From Flavobacterium sp. (GTDB lineage: Bacteria > Bacteroidota > Bacteroidia > Flavobacteriales > Flavobacteriaceae): a stretch of DNA of 64,000 bases. Numbering within the stretch: position 1 is the first letter of the stretch; each line of letters opens with the position of its first letter. The stretch is from assembly GCF_027484945.1 (NCBI RefSeq), contig NZ_JAIXRZ010000016.1, positions 20,972 to 84,971 of the forward strand. Reading direction: 5' to 3'. The notes under the pieces were generated by a model that had not been told where the DNA came from, did not search any database, and worked only from the letters and a program-made list of their open reading frames with translations. Positions 27,491-35,102 of this stretch are shown here, piece after piece. The position numbers were made by a program, and so were the translations under genes.

Positions 27491-28372
27491 TTAGTTCGAT
27501 AAAACCAAGTTAATTGCGGGTTCAAAAATTGTGAACTTTTGTTGAGTACTCCCCGCTTCAGTGGGTGTTTTTTTAACCCATTTTCCAGCGCTATAAACAA
27601 ATTGTGCCTCCGATTCTACATAACAATAAAGAATAAATGGATAATAGGTTCGTTGCGTACGTTGAATCCCTGAATTTGGATCGGTCACTGTTTTTTCTAC
27701 TTTATTTTGTTCAATTAATAATTTCTCGTAACCCACAAATAAACCCGACTTAGGCATTACTAAATTATAATCAGAAATATCGATTTTCATATGGGTTACA
27801 CCACTTTTAACTAAAATGATTAGCTCTTTTTTTAGGAGTTCAGTGCCCGGAAAGCCGTTTTCATCTACTCCATAAAAATGCAGTTTGATTAAGGCGCCGT
27901 CGATTCGGCTATCGGTTTGAATTCGAACTTTTTTAATGTATTTCGTTTTTCTATAGGAGTCAAAATAGGGGAAAAACTTAGTTTCAATTTTAGGACCATT
28001 ATCAAATGCTTGATAGGTTGTGTTTTTTCGAATACCAATTTCAAGTTCTTTAGTAAATTTTTGACCCGCTAGCGTAACTTCTTGTAAAATATAGGATTCG
28101 GGTTGCATCAATACAGTACCGGCTGATGCCAAAGGCACTCTTTTTCTTTGATAACCTACCGAAGTAAACACCAAAAAAGCACCTTTTCCTGTATACGGAA
28201 GGTTAAATACCCCATTCGCCTCGGTAGTGCCTGCAATTTGTTCGCCTTCGACCCAGATATTAACATACGGAATGGGTTCGCCTGAAATACTGTCTTTGAC
28301 GACGCCTTTGATTTGTGAAAACGCAAATTGGCTAACAATTAAAAAAATCCAAATCAGTCTTTCTTCTTTCAT
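27491..28372 (-). CDS. CarboxypepD_reg-like domain secreted protein
   Basis: The 293-residue protein has a signal peptide (ending about residue 19, FAFSQ). A carboxypeptidase-regulatory-like beta-sandwich follows at residues 20-90, with IKGVVKDSISGEPIPYVNIWV and then TTEANGVFNL. This domain is the usual N-terminal plug-side module of SusC/TonB-dependent proteins, but no receptor barrel follows here. The rest is beta-rich and unassigned. It overlaps the upstream GH3-like gene by 4 bases (ATGA), so the two are coupled. It is probably periplasmic or surface-located; its function is unknown. Confidence 0.72.
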   Translation of the reverse strand: MKEERLIWIFLIVSQFAFSQIKGVVKDSISGEPIPYVNIWVEGEQIAGTTEANGVFNLPYTGKGAFLVFTSVGYQRKRVPLASAGTVLMQPESYILQEVTLAGQKFTKELEIGIRKNTTYQAFDNGPKIETKFFPYFDSYRKTKYIKKVRIQTDSRIDGALIKLHFYGVDENGFPGTELLKKELIILVKSGVTHMKIDISDYNLVMPKSGLFVGYEKLLIEQNKVEKTVTDPNSGIQRTQRTYYPFILYCYVESEAQFVYSAGKWVKKTPTEAGSTQQKFTIFEPAINLVLSN

Positions 28373-29877
28373 CTTTCTTCTTTTATTTCAAAAAACTGAG
28401 CTATTGTTCTGTCGTTACTTAATCGGGGTAGTTTATTTTGACCCCCTAGTTTTCCGATAGATTTCATATAGGCTTGAAAACCATTTTTTGGAACTTTGGT
28501 AATGACTAATGTTCGCAACACATTACCCCTAATTAAATCGTCATAATAGACGTTTTGTTTGCGCATAGCGGCATCGATTTTCAACGCAAAATCTGCTAAA
28601 CTATCGGGTTGTTCCGACACTTCGGAATCAAACTCAATAAACCATTCGTGATACGGCAAACCTTCGTTTGGAGTGATTTGGGGTACGACTGTAAATTCGT
28701 TTACGCGAATATTGGTTCCTTCCATCGCTTCTTTTAAAGCGGATTCGACTTCTTTACCAATAACATGTTCGCCAAAAGCCGAAATAAAATGTTTTATACG
28801 GCCCGTTACAATTACCCGGTAAGGATTTAAACAGGTAAATTCTAAAGTATCCCCAATATTATAAGCCCAAAGACCGGCATTCGTCGAAATAATTAAAACA
28901 TAATTGACACCTAATTCTACTTCGCCTATAGTATAACGTTTGGGGTTTTCATTGAAAAATTCAGTTGCTTTTATAAATTCATAGAAAATTCCTGAATTCA
29001 AGAGCAGTAACATTCCTTTTTCTTTTTGCGAATCTTGGTAGGCAAAAAAACCTTCCGAAGCCGGAAACAACTCAATAGAATCGACTTTACGTCCAATTAA
29101 ATTCTCAAATTTTGCTCGATACGGTTCGTAATTAACCCCGCCGTAAATAAATAATTGGAAGTTTTTAAAAAGGCTTCCAACCGGTTGATTTGCTCTTTCT
29201 TTTAATTTTTCAAAATACATTTGCACCCAAGACGGAATTCCCGAAATAACCGTCATGTTTTCATTGATGGTTTCATCCACAATGGCATTGACTTTGGTTT
29301 CCCAATCTTCAATACAATTGGTTTTCCAACTCGGCATACGGTTTTTTTGTAAATATTTCGGAACAAAATGTGCTACAATACCAGATAATCTTCCGAGTTT
29401 AATTCCATTTTTTTCTTCCAAAATGGGACTTCCTTGTAAAAAAATCATTTTACCAGAAACAAAATCAGCAGTTCCTGTTTCGTGAATATAATTTAGAATA
29501 GCGTTTCGTGCGGCTTGAATATGAAACGGAAGAGATTCTTTGGTTAATGGAATATATTTTGCTCCCGAAGTCGTACCCGAAGTTTTAGCAAAATACAAGG
29601 GCTTTCCTTTCCAAAGTATATTTTCTTCCCCATGCACCACACGATGAATATAAGATTTTAATTGCTCGTAATCCCGAATAGGTACCCGTTTCGAAAAATC
29701 AGAATGGGTTTGAATCTGTTCAAAATGATGATCTTTCCCAAAAACGGTTGATTGTGCATTCGCAATTAATTCACGAAATACTTTTTGTTGGGTTTCAACC
29801 GGATTTTGTGCCCATTTTTGAGTGTCATTAAAGACTTTTTGAGCAAAAAGTTTAGCTACAAATGATTTTAATGCCAT
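28369..29877 (-). CDS. GH3 auxin-responsive-promoter family protein (acyl-adenylating)
   Basis: The 502-residue protein matches the GH3 family of ANL-superfamily acyl-acid amido synthetases, common in Bacteroidota. The phosphate-binding loop (FAKTSGTTSGAKYIP) is near residue 103, the second motif (PASEGFFAYQDS) near 273 and the third (YNIGDTLEF) near 340. In plants these conjugate amino acids to hormones; the bacterial substrate is unknown. The start codon overlaps the stop of the M23-like remnant gene upstream (TAATG). Confidence 0.87.
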   Translation of the reverse strand: MALKSFVAKLFAQKVFNDTQKWAQNPVETQQKVFRELIANAQSTVFGKDHHFEQIQTHSDFSKRVPIRDYEQLKSYIHRVVHGEENILWKGKPLYFAKTSGTTSGAKYIPLTKESLPFHIQAARNAILNYIHETGTADFVSGKMIFLQGSPILEEKNGIKLGRLSGIVAHFVPKYLQKNRMPSWKTNCIEDWETKVNAIVDETINENMTVISGIPSWVQMYFEKLKERANQPVGSLFKNFQLFIYGGVNYEPYRAKFENLIGRKVDSIELFPASEGFFAYQDSQKEKGMLLLLNSGIFYEFIKATEFFNENPKRYTIGEVELGVNYVLIISTNAGLWAYNIGDTLEFTCLNPYRVIVTGRIKHFISAFGEHVIGKEVESALKEAMEGTNIRVNEFTVVPQITPNEGLPYHEWFIEFDSEVSEQPDSLADFALKIDAAMRKQNVYYDDLIRGNVLRTLVITKVPKNGFQAYMKSIGKLGGQNKLPRLSNDRTIAQFFEIKEER

Positions 29878-30383
29878 TATTTAGTACCTTTTTTGGGAGC
29901 TTTTTTTTTAGTGGTGTTTTCTTCCGCTTGTACTTCTTTTCGTAATTCTAGTTCTTTTTCACTAGGGGTCAATTGTAGGTCGGGTAAGGTATCTACATCA
30001 ATAGCCAAAATAGAGTCTTTGTTAACTTTTGCATACGCTAAATTTCCATTTAAAACCTTTTGAATCGATTGTAGATAGGCTTCGTTTTTCTTGATAGCAA
30101 ATTCTAATGAATCCGACTTTAAAGCCAATTCTGTTGCATTGCGTTTTAATTCCGTTGATGGATAGCCCGGAATATATTCGCGAAGAGGAGTAAAAGCAAT
30201 GATAAATGTTGTGATGAAAATAATAACAATAGCCCCTACACCCACAACAACAAATACATTCATCAATGTGAGGCGTAATGAAAAAAGTTCTTCGAAAGTT
30301 TCATCATTTAAAATAACCAACCTGTTTTTGGTAAACAAGTGTTTTTTGAGACGTTCCTTTTTTTTCAATTTTTTGGGCACCAT
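29877..30383 (-). pseudogene. M23 peptidase N-terminal part only, no catalytic domain
   Basis: The 168-residue protein has a basic cytoplasmic start, one membrane helix (about residues 47-69) and a short coiled coil, then a lysine-rich end (KKKAPKKGTK). The helix and the ITTFIIAFTPLREYIPGY stretch match, as I recall, the N-terminus of flavobacterial M23 metallopeptidases. These normally carry a LytM-type catalytic domain after this point. Here a stop codon overlaps the next start, so the peptidase domain is gone rather than frameshifted. It may be a decayed gene or a shortened scaffold protein retained in the order tatA, M23, GH3. I call it pseudogene tentatively; a functional small membrane protein is possible. 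Confidence 0.6.
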
Positions 30384-30497
30384 AAACCAAATATCATTTC
30401 ACAAATATAACAAATGTAGTGGGAGTAAAGAGTGGATAATTAACGAACTTTAACGTGAAATCTTAGCGATAATTCTCATCCCGATACTTTTTTTATT

Positions 30498-30505
30498 TAC
30501 CTTTG
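30498..30505 (+). promoter_or_regulatory. TAnnTTTG -7 box for tatA
   Basis: TACCTTTG is 47 bases before the tatA ATG at 30553, giving a leader of about 40 bases. Confidence 0.55.
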
Positions 30506-30552
30506 TCTTAATAATTTAATTAAAAACTGCGAAAGCATAAAATTTCTATACT

Positions 30553-30729
30553 ATGGGAAGAATGGGACCAACCGAATGGATCATCATTTTAATCGTTGTT
30601 TTACTTTTATTTGGAGGTAAAAAAATTCCGGAATTAATGAAAGGTTTGGGCGCGGGTGTAAAAGAATTTAAAGACGCCGCCAAAGGAGAAGAAAAAGCTA
30701 AAGAAGAGTCCAAAGAGGAAATAAAATAA
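30553..30729 (+). CDS. tatA: Sec-independent protein translocase TatA/E family
   Basis: This short 58-residue gene encodes a Tat pore-forming subunit, which helps export folded, cofactor-bearing proteins across the cytoplasmic membrane. It shows the N-terminal helix ([20 protein letters not shown]), the FGxxxxPEL hinge and an amphipathic helix ([14 protein letters not shown]) with a charged tail. It is divergent from the M23-like gene and precedes a strong terminator at 30838. Confidence 0.92.
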   Translation: MGRMGPTEWIIILIVVLLLFGGKKIPELMKGLGAGVKEFKDAAKGEEKAKEESKEEIK

Positions 30730-30837
30730 AATTTCGCTCTACACTAACGCTTTATTGTTCTCCTTAACGAAACGATTAAAGATAGTAAGAGCTTTTATCT
30801 TGTTTCGTTTCCAAATTCCGCTATTACAAAATATAAC

Positions 30838-30867
30838 AATCACCGCAATTTGTGGTGATTTTTTTAT
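30838..30867 (+). terminator. Intrinsic terminator downstream of tatA
   Basis: The near-perfect hairpin AATCACCGCAA/TTGTGGTGATT has one G-T pair and a tiny loop, and is followed by a run of T. It lies between tatA and the convergent tex gene, about 110 bases after the tatA stop. Confidence 0.75.
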
Positions 30868-30954
30868 GCTGTGGTAACCTTACCAAAAGAAACCTTTTTT
30901 ACTAGCAGCTGCAGCTTTAAATGATTATTCCGTTATTCTACCTTTGTAAAAAAT

Positions 30955-33087
30955 TTACAATAGCATTGTTAACTGAATGCGTTTTCTTGCTTCATCAACC
31001 TCAACTACTTTAACTTGAACGTGTTGGTGCATCTTTACCACTTCATTCACATCGGCAACATAACCTTCTTTGAGTTGCGAAATATGAACCAAGCCACTTT
31101 CTTTAATTCCGATATCTACAAAACACCCAAAAGCAGTAATATTGTTAACAATTCCAGGTAAAATCATTCCAGACCGTAAATTTTGAATTGTTTTTACATT
31201 GGGATCAAATTCAAAAACTTTGACAGCTTTACGAGGATCTAAACCGGGTTTTTCCAATTCTTTAATGATATCCTTAATCCCTAAAACCCCTGTCGTTTCA
31301 TTAATATAATTTTCGGGTTTAAGCTGGGCTATTTTTGATTTATTCGCAATTAATTCAGAAATATTGATGCCTAAATCTTTAGCCATTTGCGTGACTACTT
31401 GATACGATTCTGGATGGACGGCCGAATTGTCTAGAGGATTTTTACCGTCTTTAATTCGAACAAAAGCCGCAGCTTGTTGAAATGCTTTATCCCCTAAACG
31501 CGGAACTTTCTTTAACTGATTCCGATCTTCAAACGGACCGTTTTCCGTACGAAATTTGACGATATTTTCAGCTATTTTCTCCCCTATTCCACTCACATAA
31601 CTCAGTAAGGATTTACTTGCGGTATTAATATTTATTCCAACCGCATTCACACAACGAATTACCGTATTGTCTAGCTCTTCTTTTAGTTTGGTTTGGTCAA
31701 CATCGTGTTGGTACTGCCCTACGCCTATCGATTTTGGATCAATTTTTACCAACTCTGCCAAGGGATCACACAAGCGTCGGCCAATTGAAACTGAACCGCG
31801 AACGGTAACATCATAATTTGGAAACTCTTCACGCGCAATTTTACTGGCCGAATAAACCGACGCGCCTGCTTCAGAAACCACAAATACTTGAATAGGTTTG
31901 TCAAAGGCGATTTTTTTTATAAAAAACTCCGTTTCGCGACTTGCAGTTCCGTTCCCGATAGAAATGGCTTCTATTTGATAAGCATTGACCATCGATTTAA
32001 TTTTTTTCATGGCCATTGTCGTTTCATTTTGGGGCGCGTGTGGATAAATGGTTTCATTGTATAACAAATCGCCTTGTTCATCAAGACACACAACTTTACA
32101 ACCGGTTCGGTAACCCGGATCAATTGCCAACACACGTTTTTCACCAAGGGGCGGCGCCAACAATAATTGGCGTAAATTTTCAGAGAAAACTGCAATCGCT
32201 TTAGTATCCGCTTTTAATTTGGCTTCTTGAAGGGTTTCGTTGGAAATAGCTGGCTCAAGTAATCGTTTGTAGCTGTCTTTTATTGCTAATTCTAGTTGGA
32301 TTCTTGTTTCATTATTACGTTTGATAATAGCTTGTTGAATAAAATCAATAGCCTCAGCTTTTTCAATTGAAAGCGATAATTTAAGGCAACCCTCAGCTTC
32401 TGCACGCAGCATAGCCAATAAACGATGGGAAGGTGCTTTTGAAATCGGTTCAGACCAATCAAAATATTGGACATATTTCTGGGCATTTTCTTCGGCTTCT
32501 TCTCCCTTTGCCACTTTGGTTGTAATGATTCCTGAACGTTGAAACATTCGACGAAGATTTTTACGGACATACAAATTTTCATTAACCCACTCAGCAATAA
32601 TATCGCGGGCACCTTGTAACGCCTCATCTTCGTTGGTTACAATAGCGGTTAAATACTTCGATGCTAAATACTCTACATCTTCAGTATTTTGGGACATAAT
32701 AATTTTTGCTAAAGGCTCAAGCCCATTTTCGCGTGCTACATCGGCTTTGGTTTTCTTTCTCTTTTTATAAGGTAAATACAAATCTTCGATTTCCTGGAGG
32801 TCGAAACTGTTCTCTATTTTGGCTTTCAGGTCCGGACTCAATTGTCCTTGTTCTTCAATCGAGTTCAAAACACTTTCCTTGCGTTTCAAAATTTCGTTAT
32901 ACTGTTTATTGAGTTTGGCGATAGCTTCAATGGCCACTTCATCCAAATTACCCGTTTTATCCTTACGATAACGGGCAATAAAAGGAATGGTACAATCTTC
33001 GGAAAGGAGTTGGAGTGTGGCTTCAATACCTTTGATTCCTGAAACAGGAAGTTGTAATTGATTTTGAATAAACTGAATAGATGTCAT
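30955..33087 (-). CDS. tex: Tex family S1 RNA-binding transcription accessory protein
   Basis: The 710-residue protein has the full Tex layout: N-terminal HTH-like region, YqgF-like RNase H fold (VLAIDPGYRTGCKV near residue 325), helix-hairpin-helix (SYVSGIGEKIAENIV) and C-terminal S1 domain (ILPGIVNNITAFGCFVDIG, last 70 residues). Tex binds nucleic acid and affects transcription elongation in many bacteria. I start at the ATG at 33087 (MTSIQFIQNQL); the frame extends to 33180, but the extra residues are unlike the family. Confidence 0.93.
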   Translation of the reverse strand: MTSIQFIQNQLQLPVSGIKGIEATLQLLSEDCTIPFIARYRKDKTGNLDEVAIEAIAKLNKQYNEILKRKESVLNSIEEQGQLSPDLKAKIENSFDLQEIEDLYLPYKKRKKTKADVARENGLEPLAKIIMSQNTEDVEYLASKYLTAIVTNEDEALQGARDIIAEWVNENLYVRKNLRRMFQRSGIITTKVAKGEEAEENAQKYVQYFDWSEPISKAPSHRLLAMLRAEAEGCLKLSLSIEKAEAIDFIQQAIIKRNNETRIQLELAIKDSYKRLLEPAISNETLQEAKLKADTKAIAVFSENLRQLLLAPPLGEKRVLAIDPGYRTGCKVVCLDEQGDLLYNETIYPHAPQNETTMAMKKIKSMVNAYQIEAISIGNGTASRETEFFIKKIAFDKPIQVFVVSEAGASVYSASKIAREEFPNYDVTVRGSVSIGRRLCDPLAELVKIDPKSIGVGQYQHDVDQTKLKEELDNTVIRCVNAVGININTASKSLLSYVSGIGEKIAENIVKFRTENGPFEDRNQLKKVPRLGDKAFQQAAAFVRIKDGKNPLDNSAVHPESYQVVTQMAKDLGINISELIANKSKIAQLKPENYINETTGVLGIKDIIKELEKPGLDPRKAVKVFEFDPNVKTIQNLRSGMILPGIVNNITAFGCFVDIGIKESGLVHISQLKEGYVADVNEVVKMHQHVQVKVVEVDEARKRIQLTMLL

Positions 33088-33293
33088 TGTTACAAGAAAT
33101 TCTAAAAAGTTAAATGTACGGGTAAAAAACAAAACGTGAAAAAGAATGTTCTGATTATAGTTGGAAGTTTTTACGAACAATAATTGGTGTAAGCGATAGC
33201 GAAATTATTGGCGTTGATTCTATTTAGAACAAAAAAGCAAGTTGCTATAAACCTAGCTCGAGCATCCACAAAGTTTAAAAATTGAATTGTCAA

Positions 33294-33623
33294 TTAATAA
33301 ACTGGCGTCGCGTTTTGGTAAATTTCCAACCCCCAGTGAACATAAAGGTAACCCACAGGAATGTTTAACAACATTATTCCCCATGTTTGAAGAATTTTTG
33401 CTTTAAATCCATTTTGTGTGGTGAAAATTTGAAGTAACCGTACCGCAAAATAAGTATTTAAAAAAAACATTGAAATAATGTAAAATAACGATAAATAGAT
33501 TACACCGCCAATGGGATTTAGATAATACCACAACATCAAAATTGAGCCAAAAACAAATGTAATTAGCGCAATAAATCGCGCTGCGCGTATAACTTTGGAA
33601 ACCGATTGGAGTTGGTTAAGCAT
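33294..33623 (-). CDS. Hypothetical small membrane protein
   Basis: The 109-residue protein has three hydrophobic segments (about residues 17-34, 39-62 and 80-98) with basic loops and no known motif. It lies 4 bases after the rpiB stop in the same direction, so it is probably co-transcribed with rpiB. I do not recognise a family and propose no function. Confidence 0.68.
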   Translation of the reverse strand: MLNQLQSVSKVIRAARFIALITFVFGSILMLWYYLNPIGGVIYLSLFYIISMFFLNTYFAVRLLQIFTTQNGFKAKILQTWGIMLLNIPVGYLYVHWGLEIYQNATPVY

Positions 33624-33627
33624 TTTA

Positions 33628-34056
33628 TTAACACGTTATTTTTTGTACACGGGCTTGATGACGTCCGCCCTCAAAAGAGGTTTTTAAAAAGGTATCTACC
33701 ATTTCCAATGCTTGAGGAATTGCTGTAAATCGAGCAGGAATACTAATAATGTTTGCATTGTTATGTTGGCGGGCAAGAGCGGCTATTTCTTTTGTCCAAC
33801 ATAAAGCGGCGCGAACTCCTTCATGCTTATTCACAGTCATATTAATTCCATTTCCAGAACCACAAATTACGATTCCAAAATCAACGTTTCCACGGGCAAC
33901 ATCCATCGCAACAGGATGTCCAAAATCAGGATAGTCTACACTGTCAAAAGTATCGGTGCCATAATTGATAACTTCGTGTCCTTGAGCTGATAAAAATTCA
34001 ACGAGTGCTTTTTTATAATCGGGTCCGGCGTGGTCATTGCCAATTGAAATTTTCAT
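33628..34056 (-). CDS. rpiB: Ribose 5-phosphate isomerase B
   Basis: The 142-residue enzyme isomerises ribose 5-phosphate and ribulose 5-phosphate in the pentose phosphate pathway. ISIGNDHAGPDYK at the N-terminus and CGSGNG at residues 65-70 carry the family's catalytic cysteine and anion-binding loop. It is the first gene leftward of the AT-rich gap at 34.06-34.74 kb. A TAACTTTG box at 34086-34079 is its likely promoter. Confidence 0.93.
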   Translation of the reverse strand: MKISIGNDHAGPDYKKALVEFLSAQGHEVINYGTDTFDSVDYPDFGHPVAMDVARGNVDFGIVICGSGNGINMTVNKHEGVRAALCWTKEIAALARQHNNANIISIPARFTAIPQALEMVDTFLKTSFEGGRHQARVQKITC

Positions 34057-34078
34057 GCGGTTGTATAGGTTGTTTGTA

Positions 34079-34086
34079 CAAAGTTA
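34079..34086 (-). promoter_or_regulatory. TAnnTTTG -7 box for rpiB
   Basis: TAACTTTG on the minus strand is 22 bases before the ATG at 34056. A TTG on that strand (34112-34110) is 23 bases further upstream, a little longer than ideal. Confidence 0.5.
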
Positions 34087-34738
34087 GCGAATTAAGATTT
34101 TGGACACCTACAATCCTTAATAAAATCTTTTGAAAGCAACATTGTTATATAGTATTATTATAAAAATTAAAGAAGGGATTATTTTATTTAAGGTAAATAA
34201 AAAAACAGTACTAAATTTATGTAATATATTGAAAATCAATATTATAATAAAAATAAAAAATATCTTGTTAATAGTAATTTACAATGTACTGATTTTCAGG
34301 TAACTTTAAATTAACATTGGATGTTAATAAATTTGAATAGAAAATTAGAACTTTCTTTAAGACGATAACAAATTTTTATAAGGTAAAATTAAACGCTGAA
34401 AACCAAATAAAGTTATTGGATTTTTTTGTAAAATTATTGACACAAAAAAGTAACTTTTCAACAGAAATTAACCTAAAAAGTTTTCAAAAATCTAGGATGT
34501 TTTTTTTTGTTGACAACTGTTAATAAATTCAGAAAATTAGTTTATTTTTAAAGATTTAGCTTCGTGAAAAAGTGTTAATATCAATGTATAATTAGATAAA
34601 AGTTTTAAATAAAAGAGCAACCATAAAAGTTTTCATCATTATTAACACCCTATTATAATCATCATAAAATTTTAAAAATTAATATTTATAAATGTTGTTT
34701 TTAAATCGTGTTGAAAACATTCCAATTTTAAATAATTT
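34087..34738. other. Candidate chromosomal replication origin (oriC), AT-rich gap
   Basis: About 650 bases without a credible gene, visibly richer in A+T than the flanks. TGTTAATAA occurs at 34322-34330 and 34518-34526, and inverted at 34639-34647. TGTTAATAT is at 34573 and TTGTTAATA at 34265. A TTTTCAACA word (34457) and TGTTGACAA (34509-34517) sit close together. These fit relaxed DnaA-box patterns (compare TTATNNACA). Two inverted repeats with three-base spacers lie at 34225-34241 and 34310-34328. Genes point away on both sides (rpiB left, rnr right). dnaA is not adjacent, so this is an inference needing skew and origin tests. Confidence 0.5.
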
Positions 34739-34972
34739 TTATACGATTGATAAGGGATTGTTTAGATCTTCTAGTAATTGTAGGGTTCGTTCTTTATTTT
34801 CTGGATGTACTTTGAGTTTAATACCGCCTAAAGCAATACTTGCAAAAGGATCAATAGAAACGATTGTTTCATTTTCAAAATAATAAGGAATAGATTCACG
34901 TTCCAATACTGTTTTTAAAATATACAGTTCTTGAGGGAGTTGAAAAATTGCAACAGTAATCATAGCATTCAT
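34739..34972 (-). CDS. DUF2007 domain-containing protein
   Basis: The 77-residue protein matches the small DUF2007 fold. ITVAIFQLPQELYILKTVLE is followed by SIPYYFENE and then GGIKLKVHPENKERTLQLL. Such proteins are described as putative signal-transducing or degradation-tag-like, but function is not established. There is an alternative ATG three codons in (34963). It is the only gene pointing into the candidate origin gap from the right. Confidence 0.82.
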   Translation of the reverse strand: MNAMITVAIFQLPQELYILKTVLERESIPYYFENETIVSIDPFASIALGGIKLKVHPENKERTLQLLEDLNNPLSIV

Positions 34973-35102
34973 AAGTAACCTATTTTTTTTAAAGGTAAAT
35001 GAAAATAAAAAAAGTAAATGTTATTTTCCTATTAAAACTTAAGAATATAGCTAAGGAACTGAATAGTATTTTGTAATTTTCAACCGTAAAAGAAAATGAA
35101 GT

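Noticed and set aside
29877..30383. A frameshift that hides the rest of the M23 domain
   Set aside because: The stop codon overlaps the ATG of the GH3-family gene, which is intact and fills the next 1.5 kb, so there is no room for the catalytic domain in any frame.
33210..33260. The AGCAAGTTGCT palindrome after tex as a mobile-element end or att site
   Set aside because: It is short, has a 3-base centre, and similar words at 1270 and 41349 lack the flanking symmetry; chance cannot be excluded.
34310..34328. A transcription terminator made by the ATTAACAT/ATGTTAAT repeat
   Set aside because: There is no GC in the stem beyond one pair per arm and no T run after it on either strand; a protein-binding site is more likely.
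34692..34883. A small plus-strand reading frame right of the candidate origin
   Set aside because: It lies antisense to the DUF2007 gene, whose protein is recognisable; the plus-strand product has no family pattern.
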